The position numbers were made by a program, and so were the translations under genes. From the NCBI RefSeq assembly GCF_018143015.1, contig NC_054748.1:10029467-10093466 (forward strand): a stretch of 64,000 bases of DNA, written 5' to 3'. A model generated the notes under the pieces. The model was not told the origin of the DNA and did not search any database. It saw nothing but the letters and a program-made list of their open reading frames with translations. This DNA is from Lytechinus variegatus. Taxonomy: Eukaryota > Echinodermata > Echinoidea > Temnopleuroida > Toxopneustidae. Position 1 is the stretch's first letter. Every line of letters begins with the position of its first letter. Of this stretch, positions 9,165 through 21,304 are shown piece by piece.

Positions 9165-10880
9165 ATTTTCAAAATATTAGAGGGTGCTATTTCTTAAAGT
9201 AAAGGTCACTGATGCGTAAAAGCATTCGGATTATGAGGAATGATACCATAACCAAATCCAGAAAATATGAGACCAAAATGAATGAAAACAAGGAAGTTAT
9301 GGCCATTATACTATTTTCTGACTTTTCATTAGAGGGCGTTATTTCTGAAGGCAATGGTCATTGATACATACAAAACTGGTGAATTAGGAGAGATATTATA
9401 AAGAAACCTTGTAATATCAGAGCGAAATGAATGAAAACAAGGAAGTTATGGCCATTTGACTCTTTTCTGACTTTGCTATAGGGGGCGCTATTTCCAAAGG
9501 GAAACGTAACTCATGCGTAAAAAACTGGTGAATTATAAGAAATGATGCCATTAGCAAACACTGATATGACACAAAAATGAATGAAAACAAACAATTTATG
9601 GACATTTTAGTATATTCCGACTATGCAATGGAGGAGGGCGCTATTTTAAAAAGCAATAGTAACTGATAAAAAAAAACCCACTTAATTATTCAGGATTATT
9701 CAATAGGCAAACTGAAAATAGAAGACCGAAATGAATGAAAATAAGTACGTTATGGCCACTTTATCATTTTCTGACTTTTCAATAGAGGGAGCTATTCCTA
9801 ATATAATGGACACTGATGCGTAGAAAAAACAGGTAAACTATGAGGGATGATACCATAACCGATAACTGTAAATATTACACCAAAATAAATGAAAATAAAT
9901 AAGTTATGGACATATTTGTTGTTTCCAACTTTGCAATAGAGGGAGCTATTTCTAAAAGTAATTTTCCCCGATGCGAAGAAATAATTAGATTATGGGGAAT
10001 AATAACATAAGCAAAGCCTGAAAATATGAGACCAAGATAAATTGAAACAAGGAAGTTATGGCCATTTTACTTTTTTCTGACTTTGTATTAGAGGGCGCCT
10101 TTTATAAAGGTAATGGCCACTAATGCGTAAAAGCATTTGGATAAATGAGGGATTATACCATTATAGACAAACACTGAAAATATGAGACTTAAATAAATGA
10201 AAACAAGGAACCTTTGGTCATTTTTCTCTTTCCTGACTTTGTAATAGATGACGCTATTTCTAAAGGTAATAACCACTATTGTATAACGAAAAAAATCTAC
10301 TCATTTGAATTAAGTTTTGATAATATAAGTAAACCATGAAATTATGAGACCGAAATGAATAAAAAACAAGGAAGTTATGGCCATTTGACTATTTTCAGAC
10401 TTTAATATAAAGGACGCTATGTCCAAACGTAAATATCACTGGTGCTTAAAAACCTGCGAATTATGGGGGATGATTCGAGCAGCAAACCCTGAAAATATAA
10501 GACCTAAATAAATGAAAATAAGGACATAAGGACCATTTTCTTACTTTTCAATAGAGTTCGCTATTTCTTATAAATAATGGTCACTGATGCGTAAAAAAAA
10601 TGAATTATGAGGAATAATACTATAAGCAAACACTGAAAGTATGAGACCAAAATAAATGTTATCAAAGAAGTTATGCTCATTTTAATATGTTCCGACCCTG
10701 CAGTAGAGGGTGCTATTTATAGGGCAATGGTCAATGATGCGCAAAATGCTGTTGAATTTTGGAAAATGATGCCATAACTAAACTCTTGAATCATGAGACC
10801 AAAAATGAATGAAAACAAGGAATTTTTGACCATTTTATATTTTTTCAATAAATATGACGCTTTTTAACTTAGACTATTTT
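9165..10880 (+). repeat. ~152-bp diverged tandem repeat, main block (about 12 copies)
   Basis: TTATGGCCATTTT-type phrases recur near 9297, 9445, 9596, 9748, 9904, 10056, 10210, 10376, 10528, 10672 and 10825, giving spacing of about 148-166 bp. Each is followed by TTCTGACTTTGCAATAGAGGG and CGCTATTTC-like sequence, GGTAATGGTCAC and TGATGCG. Copies differ substantially, so the array is old. There is no coding potential. Confidence 0.8.
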
Positions 10881-10895
10881 CGATTTCAATCTAGG

Positions 10896-11063
10896 GGGCA
10901 TTGTGGCGTGTGCCTGTAATCCAAGGTATGTGGGGAAGTTACAAATTGATGCAGAGGTTCGAACCCTGGTCATGCATTTCGGATGGTGACGTTAAAGGTC
11001 GGTCCCAGACTTAAATAATCATATATGATTGATACACGTCTGACAAAACTCAAATACACACAC
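10896..11063 (+). mobile_element. SINE with SRP/7SL-RNA-like head, copy 1
   Basis: Begins GGGCATTGTGGCGTGTGCC then TGTAATCCAAG. This follows the 5' Alu domain of SRP RNA (GGGCGCGGTGGCGCGTGCC, TGTAGTCCCAG) with few changes. It continues to a canonical pol III B-box-like GGTTCGAACCC and ends in a CACACAC tail. A second copy is at 52000-52161. The element is about 165 bp, a typical SINE size. Confidence 0.65.
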
Positions 11064-11099
11064 TTTAGGGTGTGAAGATGGCAGGTAATGCGTCGCAGA

Positions 11100-11345
11100 T
11101 GAAAGAACAACTCTTAAAACATTTTACAGCTATTTGTTAGAAGACTGTAGCATGCAGAATAAGATTTGAAAGAATTGTATGCAAATGGACTTGAAATTAA
11201 CAAAATGGCGCCTGCACGGTCATGCATTAGTGATTTTGGAAAATGAAGTGGGAGGTGCACCACAATGAATCATGAACAAAATGTGCACCAAATTTGGGAG
11301 AATTTAGATAAGGGACGGAGACTGGGCAGGGCTCACAAGAACCAC
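11100..11345 (+). repeat. Dispersed repeat, compact copy
   Basis: Matches 8368-8390 and 8840-9025 without the intervening insert. Shared phrases include GCCTGCACGGTCATGCAT and GGGCAGGGCTCACAAGAACCA. Confidence 0.65.
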
Positions 11346-11349
11346 GTTT

Positions 11350-12470
11350 TGTGGAAGAAGAAAACCACGGAATAGGACTGCGGAACAACAACGAGGCATT
11401 GTCGCCTTGGGGCGTCAATGCAATGAAGATTCCCGCTCTAGTGAACAACAAAGCGACTTGGAAAAAGAAAAATTGGAGAAATTGCGCAGGTGATGGAGAA
11501 TGGAACGAACGCGAACCTCTGAAGTATTTATAGTAAACTCACATTTTCTACACTTATAAGGCCAAAAAATGGGGAAAAAAGGCCACGACAGAGTCTCTTC
11601 ACTCATTCAACAACTTCGATATACTTACAAACAAGTATAAGTACTGACAAACAAGTATAATAATATGTCCGAACTAAATAACGTATATATCCAAACGGGA
11701 TCCGAATCAACTCATGAGTAGCAACAGATGATAAATGCACCGACGAGAAAATAAATTTTACGTGTGGGATGGAAACTTGATCCCTCTCGTTCTTTTTTAA
11801 TTTCGATCAGATTATTCTGACGAACTAAAGTCAGGGATTCTTCATATAAGAAAAAATGTACAATAAAAATTATTTTCTCATTACGACTAACACTTGCAAT
11901 TGATCTGCCTTATCCTTAATTTTTTTTTGTATTTTTTGCACAAACAATGGAAACTTTTTCAATGATTACGTATTTCACTATGATTTGGAGATTAGAAATC
12001 GATTGCAATCGTTTTCCAGACTGTCCGGTTAATATTTTCCGAAACATAAAATATTGAATAGCTTGTCAAAATCCAACAAACCCTCACAAGCACTTTTCAA
12101 AGTTGAATGCAAAATAATTTTTTCGAGAGCTTAAAACCATAAGTAGCAAACAAGGTTCGAAATTCTGGGTTCAGCGGAGCTTAACATGAGCACACTGCGC
12201 ATTCCCGAATCCTAGGGATTATGTGTCTGCCCCAGGCAGGGGGGGGGTGCACTTACGTTGACGAGTGGATACCATGCGCGGCCCCCCAAAGCAAACAAAA
12301 GGGATATCATTTTCAAGATAGGGCAAGTTACGTTCGTAACGTAATAAGGCTGCCAAAAAACACTAAAATAATCAATAATGTCATCTGTTTCGCGAGGAAA
12401 ATTGTAACACAAACAAAGGATGTAATTTTTGCCTAAACAGTCAACACTATACGTGCTTAGAGTTCGACGT
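11350..12470. other. Intron, no gene recognised
   Basis: No supported coding exon. It contains a short piece of a dispersed repeat (GTGGATACCATGCGCGGCCCCCC, around 12265) that recurs in the inverted-repeat complex downstream. Confidence 0.4.
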
Positions 12471-13603
12471 GCGCGAGGTGTGGGAGGTGGGCCGTGTTAC
12501 AACCGATATTCCCGACCTTTCGTTTGAGGACGCGTACGATTATTTAGAACGGTAGTTCATTTTGGGAGAGACGTTTGGGCCCGTCGTCATGGTCGTAAAA
12601 CTCCGTCCTGTAATGCAAAGTGTGTGACATGAGATTTTTTTTTTCGTTTCGCATCTGGAACGGAAACATTCAATTTGCGTTTCGTGTGCAAAATTCTGGT
12701 TTTTACTATAGTAACAGCGATATATCTGATTTAGGACAACTTTCCAAATCCAAATATGGTTCCTCCCAGAACTCGAGAGGCCGCCCGGGGGACCCACTTC
12801 CATTGAATGGCGGATACCAGGCGCTACCACACGTAAAAAGGGAAAGAGTGGGTATACGTATAGGCCTATGTAGTGTTATGAGGGTGTGAGAAACAATGAT
12901 TAAAATACTGGAAAGGGATATATTTCCACAACTTGTAGGGTGTCACAACCCAAATACTTGTTGAGAGATACATTTAAATAATCTCGAAAAGACCTTCCCT
13001 TGTTTAGGGTGCTTTTCGAAACTCCATGGTCGCGTGGTATCCACTTATCAATGGAAGTGTACCCCCCGGCAAACCCCCCATTTCTGCGGAAAAGTAAAAC
13101 ATACTGCCCATTACAATGTGTGCTAGAGGCATATCGTTTCTGTAGAAGGTGCTGGCAAAAGAAAAAAAATCCGCAAATTTAGACGGTTTATGGCCTGTTG
13201 CATGCTGTGTACATGTCAACGCATGGGAAATGATTCGGCTTGAGAGGTGATCTGACCCATGTGGAATCAATTGCCAGTGATCCACAAATAATGCACATTA
13301 AATGCAATATCGATTCGATGAACTGTAATAATGTATATCTAAGCCTTAATTCGGTAAGTTTTTCCTTACTCAATATGTACTCGATTTGTTTGAAAAACCA
13401 CTTTCTTATCCATGTCATAATCTACATTTCGGAGGTCTCCAGCCAGCTGGAGTCATAGCCATGATACAGGTACAGTCCCGCCGCGAGCTTAGGCAGGCAA
13501 ATGTCATGGCATGGCATGCTGGTATCGTATGAAAGAGCCTTGCACACGAAAAGCAAGATCTATAGGGCCTGTAACACGAAGCTTGGCAATGATTGTAAAA
13601 CAG

Positions 13604-13877
13604 TTTTCTACGTTTGATTGCATTGACAGTAATGTATAATCAATCTAGAAATTCGAGTCAATGATTAATCGTTAGCTTTTGAGTTACCCGACTCTAATCT
13701 CGCGTTGTAGAGATTTGCGAAAGGTGCCTAATGTCGCACCAACGTATAATTGGGACCTTTCGCAATCCTCACCGACGCTAATATTGGGGTCCCCTAACAC
13801 AAAACTTAACGCTTAATCATACACTTGATTTTTAAGGTTGATTGTACATTATAGTCAATAGAATCAAACGTAGAAAA
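13604..13877. mobile_element. Foldback MITE, copy in tandem unit 1
   Basis: About 274 bp starting TTTTCTACGTTTGATTGCAT and ending in its complement (TCTATTGACTATAATGTAC read in reverse at the 3' end). The terminal inverted repeats are about 42 bp and imperfect. There is no coding capacity. The duplication breakpoint coincides with its right end. Confidence 0.75.
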
Positions 13878-14678
13878 TTGAATGGCGGATACCAGGCGCT
13901 ACCACACGTAAAAAGGGAAAGAGTGGTTATACGTATAGGCCTATGTAGTGTTATGAGGGTGTGAGAAACAATGATTAAAATACTGGAAAGGGATATATTT
14001 CCACAACTTGTAAGGTGTCACAACCCAAATACTTGTTGAGAGATACATTTAAATAATCTCGAAAAGACCTTCCCTTGTTTAGGGTGCTTTTCGAAACCCC
14101 ATGGTCGCGTGGTATCCACTTATCAATGGAAGTGTACCCCCCGGCAAACCCCCCATTTCTGCGGAAAAGTAAAACATACTGCCCATTACAATGTGTGCTA
14201 GAGGCATATCGTTTCTGTAGAAGGTGCTGGCAAAAGAAAAAAAATCCGCAAATTTAGACGGTTTATGGCCTGTTGCATGCTGTGTACATGTCAACGCATG
14301 GGAAATGATTCGGCTTGAGAGGTGATCTGACCCATGTGGAATCAATTGCCAGTGATCCACAAATAATGCACATTAAATGCAATATCGATTCGATGAACTG
14401 TAATAATGTATATCTAAGCCTTAATTCGGTAAGTTTTTCCTTACTCAATATGTACTCGATTTGTTTGAAAAACCACTTTCTTATCCATGTCATAATCTAC
14501 ATTTCGGAGGTCTCCAGCCAGCTGGAGTCATAGCCATGATACAGGTACAGTCCCGCCGCGAGCTTAGGCAGGCAAATGTCATGGCATGGCATGCTGGTAT
14601 CGTATGAAAGAGCCTTGCACACGAAAAGCAAGATCTATAGGGCCTGTAACACGAAGCTTGGCAATGATTGTAAAACAG

Positions 14679-14952
14679 TTTTCTACGTTTGATTGCATTG
14701 ACAGTAATGTATAATCAATCTAGAAATTCGAGTCAATGATTAATCGTTAGCTTTTGAGTTACCCGACTCTAATCTCGCGTTGTAGAGATTTGCGAAAGGT
14801 GCCTAATGTCGCACCAACGTATAATTGGGACCTTTCGCAATCCTCACCGACGCTAATATTGGGGTCCCCTAACACAAAACTTAACGCTTAATCATACACT
14901 TGATTTTTAAGGTTGATTGTACATTATAGTCAATAGAATCAAACGTAGAAAA
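14679..14952. mobile_element. Foldback MITE, copy in tandem unit 2
   Basis: The same element as 13604-13877, carried along by the 1075-bp duplication. Here the right flank is the original genomic sequence TTGCTCTAAAATC. Confidence 0.75.
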
Positions 14953-15244
14953 TTGCTCTAAAATCAATGCTAAGCTCTGTGTTTCAGGGGGGTTACAGGC
15001 CCTACAAATCTGCTTTTCGTGTGCAAAATCCTTTTCCGCGACACCCGCACCATACATGCATGTATATTACGACTGATGGCTGGAGATATTCGAAATGCAG
15101 GACCTAAAATAGATTATGACATGGATAAGAAAGTGGTTTTTCAAACAAATCGAGTACATATTGAATGAGGAAAAAATTACTGAATGAAGGCTTGGATATA
15201 GATCATTACAGTCCATCGAATCGATATTGCATTTAATGTGGATT

Positions 15245-15430
15245 ATTGGTGGATCACTGGCAATTGATTTCATGGGTCAGATCAACCTCTCTTGCCGAAA
15301 CCAGTTCTGTACACCGCATATACATGTAGAATACGTTTAAGCACGGACCCTATAGGGTCAATGGTTTGAGCTAACGGGTTTCTTTGTTGTATTGTTTACG
15401 CCTTCTACACAAACGATATGCCTCTAGCAC
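15245..15430 (+). repeat. Dispersed repeat shared with 18230-18415
   Basis: GATCACTGGCAATTGATTTC through GGACCCTATAGGGTC and ACACAAACGATATGCCTC is repeated almost unchanged at 18236-18415. The second copy is cut off inside the motif that continues into the inverted-repeat arm here. Confidence 0.8.
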
Positions 15431-16060
15431 ACGATGTAATGGGCGTTATGTTTTACTTTCCCCAGAAATGGGGATGAAATTCAAATTCCGGGGGACCACT
15501 TCCATTGATGAATGGATACCAGGCGCGACCATGGGGTTTCGAAAAGCACCCTAAACAATGGAAGTAAGTCTTTTTCAGATTATGAAAATGCATCTCTTAA
15601 TATGTATTTGGATTGTGACACCCTACAAGTATTGGATATGTATCCCTTTTCAGCATTTTAAACATCGTTTTGACACCCATATAACGTTACATAGGACTAT
15701 ACGTAACGTACTTGCCCACTAGTCCCCTTTTACGCGTTGTCGCTCCTGGTATCCACTAATCAATGGAAGTGGGCCCCCCGGGTAGCCTCTCTTGCTCTAG
15801 AAGGAGTCAAATGTTGATTTGGAAAGTCGTCCTCAATCGGATATATCGCTGTTACAATAGTAGCAACCAGAAATTTGCACACGAAACGCATATTGAATGT
15901 TTCCGCCGCAGATGCGAAACGAAAAAAATCTCATGTCACACAATATGCATTGCAGGACAGAGTTTTACGCCCATGATGACGGGCCCAAAAGGTCCATTCC
16001 AAAATCAACTTCCGTTGTAAATTAGCGACCGCGTCCTCAAACGAAAAGTCGGGACTGTCG

Positions 16061-16888
16061 CAGCATTTCTATCCTGCCCGCGAGACTGCTGTTTTTTAAT
16101 CACTTTTAAGTCACAATATGAAACATAACTCAATATGATTACATTGTGTATCAATGAAGCCGTAATAAAAGTAATGGCAGTAAATTAATTTGACTTTTAA
16201 ATAAAGTTTAGTGGAGTCTTTTCTGTCATACTTTCTTATTAGATGGAAAAAAAACATTGAAAATTTACGTCAAACGTTGATAACACGTTGCGTTTGAAAA
16301 CACTCGGTGTGCGCACACATTCCAACACGCGATCAATTTGGTTAAAACGTAAACTTAATTGCCGGTTCAGTTCTGCGGATTTTCTCAGGGGTATATTATT
16401 CATCATTGATTGTTAGCCAGGTCAAGATGGCATCAAATTCTGCAAAGAAAAGAGAGGTGGATGCTGAAAATCGTGTTTTGCATGAAGAATGGATAGACAA
16501 CTATGCATTAATTTTGCCACAATCGAGCACAAGGCCAATGTGTTGGCCAATCTTCTTTGACTACAAAAAAATATTGATAGGCCTACTACAAAACATTATC
16601 CGTCTCTTCAATTCCAGATATCTGCTAAAATTGACATAGGTACAATTAAAATATACATATTCGTTTTAACAAAGTACTACAGTTTTGTTGTCCTTACTAT
16701 TGACTCTCGGTGTATTTTAAAATCTTGTATAAAATTGTTGGATTAAATTCTCAAATTGCACAAGAGAGCGTCTAGAACCCGGACACAAGGGTCTTCGCGC
16801 TTCGCACACATTTTATTTTTAAGTATCCAATTCACCCTGGCCCTTTCAGGTTTATTTCGAGTCTTCATAGAAAAAGTTTGAGAACCCC
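16061..16888. other. Intron, no gene recognised
   Basis: AT-rich sequence. A 78-codon reading frame from 16406 (MIVSQVKMASNSAKKREV...) has no recognisable domain and no splice evidence, so it is not called. Confidence 0.4.
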
Positions 16889-17494
16889 TGGTCTAGGCTG
16901 AAGATGTTTATATCTTCAGCCTTTATCTTCTTTATATAAATAGAGTAAAATTCACAGACTAAAATGCTGAAATTTCATCAAAATTGGATAACAAATAAAA
17001 AATTTATTGAATTTTAAAGTTGATCAATATTTAGTAAAAACAGTTATTTGCACATCGTCATGAATATTCATTGGGTCGGCTGATGATATCATATCCTTAC
17101 TTTCCTTTTTCTTCTGTTTTAACATGAAATCATAAATGTTTTATTTTTCATACATGTGTAAATGATGTGTCTCCATTATGATTAAATAAGTTGCGGCACT
17201 AATCAAACTAATGCCTTTCATCAGTTGTCAATCCAATTGTTCTAGTTCTTAGTAGAATTTTTTTGAATAAAGCTAATGTCATATAATACAATACAAAATA
17301 ACAAGTAGAGATATGACATCGTCAGCCCACCTAATGAATATTCATAAAACATGCCTAGAACTTATTTTTTACCCGAATGATATAAAATTCAATAACTTTG
17401 GTATTTGTTGTCCGATTTTCATCAAATTTTCAGCATTTTTCTAGGTGAATTTTACTCTCTTTATTGATATATAAATATCCTCAGCCTGGACCAT
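16889..17494. mobile_element. Foldback MITE, ~610 bp
   Basis: Starts GGTCTAGGCTGAAGATG and ends CAGCCTGGACC, with inverted-repeat arms of about 200 bp: AGAGTAAAATTCACAG near 16943 against GTGAATTTTACTCTCT near 17444; ATGAATATTCATTGGG near 17060 against CCTAATGAATATTCAT near 17330. The structure resembles the element at 51370-51890. Confidence 0.7.
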
Positions 17495-17866
17495 GCCTTT
17501 AAGGGGTGCATTTTCAGAATGTGGAAAATACTTTTTATGGTGCTTTTCGAGACCCCATGGTCGCACATGGTATCTACTCGTCAATGGAAGTCCCCCTTCC
17601 CCGTGGTGTGTCTCATGATACCAAGGCGATGCACGAGGGGGAGATTAATAGCTGAAAACGAAAAATATTGTGATCTTTTAGTAATTATGACCAGGGTAAA
17701 TAAGATTTAAGTGAGCACCGACATTTCAACGCATTGTTTCATTCATGAAAATGATATGTATCTTATTGGAATTAAATCGTGAGCCTTTATGAGCTATCTT
17801 GGATAAAGATCACAATTTAATAGTTATAATTGACTCATTTTTAAACGTATTTTTATCTCTTTACAG

Positions 17867-18046
17867 CAATTTGCATCATAGCTGATATACCATTTTCCGA
17901 CTTAAATATGACTCTTCGGGAAATCAACCATGGAGCACCTTCCAATGTAACATGTAACTTAGGCTACTCTATTAATGGGTCCAGAATTATAGAGCTGAGT
18001 TGTAATGACGGAACTTTGTTGCCTTTTCTTCCTCAAAGATGTTACG
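17867..18046 (+). CDS. CCP/sushi-like domain exon 3 (partial gene)
   Basis: 180 nt, phase 1-1, with acceptor TCTCTTTACAG and donor GTAAGATC. It encodes about 60 residues with four CCP cysteines: IC, VTCNLGY, LSCNDG and QRC. It opens with the motif IPFSD, shared with exons 4-6 (VPFSD or IPFSD), so these modules form one subfamily. The sushi Trp between C3 and C4 is missing. Sequons NMT, NVT and NGS are present. The in-frame ATG at 17908 is internal to the module and not a start. Confidence 0.82.
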
Positions 18047-18230
18047 GTAAGATCATGTCATTAGTAAGTATTTGCCCCTCCCCCTTGTACACATGCGTGG
18101 CAAAATAATTTTTAAACAACCGCTAAACGAGTTTTTCTCTGTGTGCAAAATAACCCCCTATACAAATTTTTGGCGAGCTTCATTTACACATTTCGGTCCC
18201 TAAATAAGTTGTCGGCAGAACTATATATAT
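18047..18230. other. Intron start
   Basis: Begins at the GTAAGATC donor of exon 3; nothing else recognised. Confidence 0.4.
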
Positions 18231-18235
18231 TGATG

Positions 18236-18415
18236 GATCACTGGCAATTGATTTCATGGGTCAGATCAACCTCTCTGGCCGAAACCAGTTCTGTACACAG
18301 CATATACATGTAGAATACGTTTAAGCACGGACCCTATAGGGTCCGTGTTTTGAGCTAACGGGTTTCTTTGTTCTATTGTTTACGCCTTCTACACAAACGA
18401 TATGCCTCGAGCACA
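18236..18415 (+). repeat. Dispersed repeat, second copy
   Basis: Near-identical to 15250-15430; see that entry for the shared phrases. Confidence 0.8.
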
Positions 18416-19150
18416 CGATTATTATCAGTATATTATCAGTTAGGGTTATAATACCACAATCGGGAAAGAAGTTGCAAACTATTCTTAGAAAGTAGGAAGA
18501 GGAAAAAGCCCCGGGGAAAGGGCCTTGGGGGGACATATTGTTATACAGTCTGTATCAAAAAAAGTATACACTTAGACAAAAATCCGGTGAAATTAAACAT
18601 TGGTTATATCCTGAATATTTTTTTTTTCACATTTTAAAATTGGTATAGATACACTTGAATAAATTAATGACCATATAACTGACGAAAAATATTTCCGCTT
18701 GGGTGAGCACCATTTACTTTTGAAAATTTAGTGAAAAATGATTTGCGCAGAACTTCGAAATATTTATGTGAATAAAAGAAGACCGTAATCACGAAGAACA
18801 CATGGGATTTAGCTAGTATAATTGGTTTGAAGATATAGTTTACCTTTTTAAACTTGTTTCCTTGCCCAAAACACTAAGAAGGGAGCATTTTACCCCATCC
18901 CACTCCCCCACAAGCCGAGGCTATCGTGACGATATTTGCTTTACAATGATCTGTAAATTTACATTAAATGGCTCAGGCTTGATTTTTTTCATTTTGTTAA
19001 TCATTGTCAAGCTGGGGAAAAGTGTGAAGAAACATGTATTAAATGAAAAACGAAATGTAAATTAACTTTAAATGATCAAAACATAGTGAAAAAATGTTCT
19101 AGATGTCTGAATCTAAACTTTTGTTTAGATTCAGTTATGTCCTGGTTGGG

Positions 19151-19440
19151 TACGCCGTGGTCTAATGGTTGTGACACTCGCCTTTGATACAGAGGGTCGT
19201 GGGTTCGAATCCTAACCATGGCGTGTTTTCCCTCTTCAAGAAATGTATCCGCACTGTGCTGAACTCGACCCAAGTGAGGTGAATGGGTACCCAGCAGGAA
19301 TAGTTCGTTGTATGCACTGAGCGCCGGTGATGGTGGCTCGAGCTAAAGCCGGTGTAATAATACCAGCGATTTGAATTCTCAGGCAAAAGGCGCTTTATAA
19401 ATTAATACAGCTGCTATTATCATTATTATTGTTATCATTA
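19151..19440 (+). mobile_element. tRNA-derived SINE, copy 1
   Basis: The head looks like a tRNA: ACGCCGTGGTCTAATGGTTG (A box region), then GGGTTCGAATCC (B box) and CATGGCGT pairing with the 5' end. The body contains AAGTGAGGTGAATGGGTACC and CAGCAGGA, shared with the SINE at 28402-28640. The tail runs into (ATT)n. Confidence 0.8.
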
Positions 19441-19512
19441 TTATTATCATTATTATTATTATCATTATTATTATCATTATTATTATTATCATTAGTATTA
19501 TTATAACTATTA
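19424..19512 (+). repeat. (ATT/ATC)n microsatellite
   Basis: About 90 bases of TTATTATCATTATTATTATC-type repeats directly after the SINE, probably grown from its tail. Confidence 0.9.
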
Positions 19513-21030
19513 CGTCCTCAGATCCAGCTGGCACAAAAGTGGTAAAGGCTCTGCCTACTAAGTGTTAAAATTTCATTTTGGGTGGCAAAATTGTTACAAA
19601 ATGCTTGAATGTATCCGTTTCATATCAATTGACTAAAAGTGCAAAGGAAAAGTTAGAAAAATGTTTTGCAGGGTAAGTTTGATTTCGTCTTTCACCTTGA
19701 AACAGCGTAAACACGAAAATTTATGTGCATAGAAATTTCTGCGATCTTTAAAAAATGGAAAGTGCTCATTCAAGTGTAATATTCTTCAACACTCTTACTT
19801 TTATTGGATAGATGAGACCAATACCCAAGAATATATGTGAACAAATATCCACTTGTTATATATTTTTTTAGTTCCCGGGGCTTTTTCAAAGTGTATTTTT
19901 TATACGCACTGTATAATAAGAATTGTAACGGCAATTACATTCATTTATGTAGTTTTTTCCTCTTTAAGGATATTCATAGCATATAATGATTAAGAATAAT
20001 CCAGAATGTCTCAGTAAAGGCATGCCTACACCTATTTAATTAGAGTAATGAAAGTAATTTTTGTTATTTCTTGAATGTGCAAAAATACACAATACAAACT
20101 GCTACACAATAGACCTCTAGTGGCAGTGAAAAGGACAATGGGATAAGCTATGTTGTTTACATTGTTAATTTCACTGAGGTCATTAAAAAGTCTTCCAGAA
20201 GTGGACTTTTCTAGAAAGAAGGATAATGTGTTTATTAAAGACAATAGTAGAAGCTTCCAGAGTAGTGGAAGTTTATATTTCACAAGCTGACAGTTTCGAC
20301 ATCATCATATCAGATCAGAACTTAGAGTTTCACACCAGACTTTATGACAGAGCATAATTTATTTCCACCTGGAATACATCTATCTTTTGTGGAATTATTT
20401 GCATGCCATCAACGAATTGTTTGCATTTACTTAGAGAGAGGAATTTTCAGTTTTCACTGAGATCTTCTACTTGTTGAATGAACGCTTTCAACACATGGAT
20501 TGCTGAAATCGACTGTTAATCATCATCAATAACTTTTCAACTCGTTAAAGTGACTCTTGTTTATATTAATCGTGCATCAACATCAATTCAATCATCGCCA
20601 TCATTGTGAACTTTAATTTAAGTAATCTTCGCCAACCAAATGGGATTTTATCTGGTTTTAATACAGGACTATCATATTTTTATTGCACATCTAACTCTTC
20701 AAGAGATGTAAGATTATTATTTATTTTTTGTTTTGTTTAGTGTATGATCTATTTCCTGTGATAAACAAGGGAAATCAAATTTAAAACCAAATTTCCATTG
20801 TTATTTGTTGCAGTATCGTAACAAATAGTTTTGGGGGCTTGTCCGGGAAACGAGAGCCAATTTGATACCATGGATACCAAAACCCGTTCGGGAAACGAAA
20901 GCCAACTCGAGACAAAAGTCAATTCGAAACAAAAGCCAATTTGAATTGAAGATCCATCTCGAAAGTTTGGGAAAGTTCTAGAATAAACTGTACGGTGGTA
21001 TTACTAGCTTGTATTTCTGTATATTACACT

Positions 21031-21150
21031 ATGGCTACATTTGATGTTAAAGAATTTATTGCAATGACAGAATTGTTATGTGATCATTTTAAAAAAAGAT
21101 GACTTGATAGCAGTTTGTGATTATTTGGGTGTATTCTAGTGATGATTACA
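21031..21150 (+). pseudogene. Gypsy gag N-terminal fragment
   Basis: The ATG lies about 180 bases after the primer-binding site and reads MATFDVKEFIAMTELLCDHF, then a frame break at the A-run, then DLIAVCDYLGV. This resembles the short N-terminal segment of gypsy gag proteins of vertebrates and invertebrates. It cannot be followed further. Confidence 0.45.
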
Positions 21151-21304
21151 GAAGGCAGAGATAATTCACTTGTTAGCTAGTCACATGAATTTTACAGAGG
21201 AGTCTGAAACTTATGTCATTGTTTCAGATAATGCACAGATTCAACGTAAAATGGAAATGAGAGAAAATCTTGAAGAGGAGGAAGTAAAATAATGAAAGAA
21301 AACA

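Larger units (their letters stand above)
12803..14952 (+). repeat. 1075-bp tandem duplication, two near-identical units
   Basis: Unit 1 is 12803-13877 and unit 2 is 13878-14952. They differ at only a few bases, for example GTGGGTATA versus GTGGTTATA, TGTAGGGTG versus TGTAAGGTG and AAACTCC versus AAACCCC. The duplication is recent, or an assembly artefact. Each unit ends with the same foldback element. Confidence 0.9.
12480..16060. repeat. Large inverted-repeat complex (arms ~1 kb)
   Basis: The left arm (about 12500-13470) is the diverged reverse complement of the right arm (about 15067-16050). Examples: CCTTTCGTTTGAGGACGCG near 12516 versus CGCGTCCTCAAACGAAAAG near 16030; GTCGTCATGGTCGTAAAACT near 12579 versus its complement near 15968; and TACTCGATTTGTTTGAAAAA near 13377 versus its complement near 15133. 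Between the arms lies the second unit of a 1075-bp tandem duplication. Short related pieces recur near 12265, 17540-17600 and 18235-18420, so this is a dispersed repeat family rather than host coding sequence. Confidence 0.75.
18546..19911. mobile_element. Tc1/mariner-type MITE carrying a nested SINE
   Basis: Bounded by TA on each side: TA-CAGTCTGTATCAAAA at the left and TTTATACGCACTG-TA at the right. Subterminal sequences are diverged inverted repeats (GGGTGAGCACCATTTACTTT near 18701 against AAATGGAAAGTGCTCATTC near 19753). There is no transposase frame. The interior holds a tRNA-derived SINE at 19151-19440. Confidence 0.6.

Noticed and set aside
13000..13458. Duplicated 60-93 codon frames at 13000-13458 and 14075-14533
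   Set aside because: Identical only because the DNA is a recent tandem duplication of a repeat; frames on both strands overlap and none has a recognisable domain.
19151..19225. Functional tRNA gene
   Set aside because: The A and B boxes and acceptor pairing are present, but a SINE body and tail follow and a sister copy exists at 28402.
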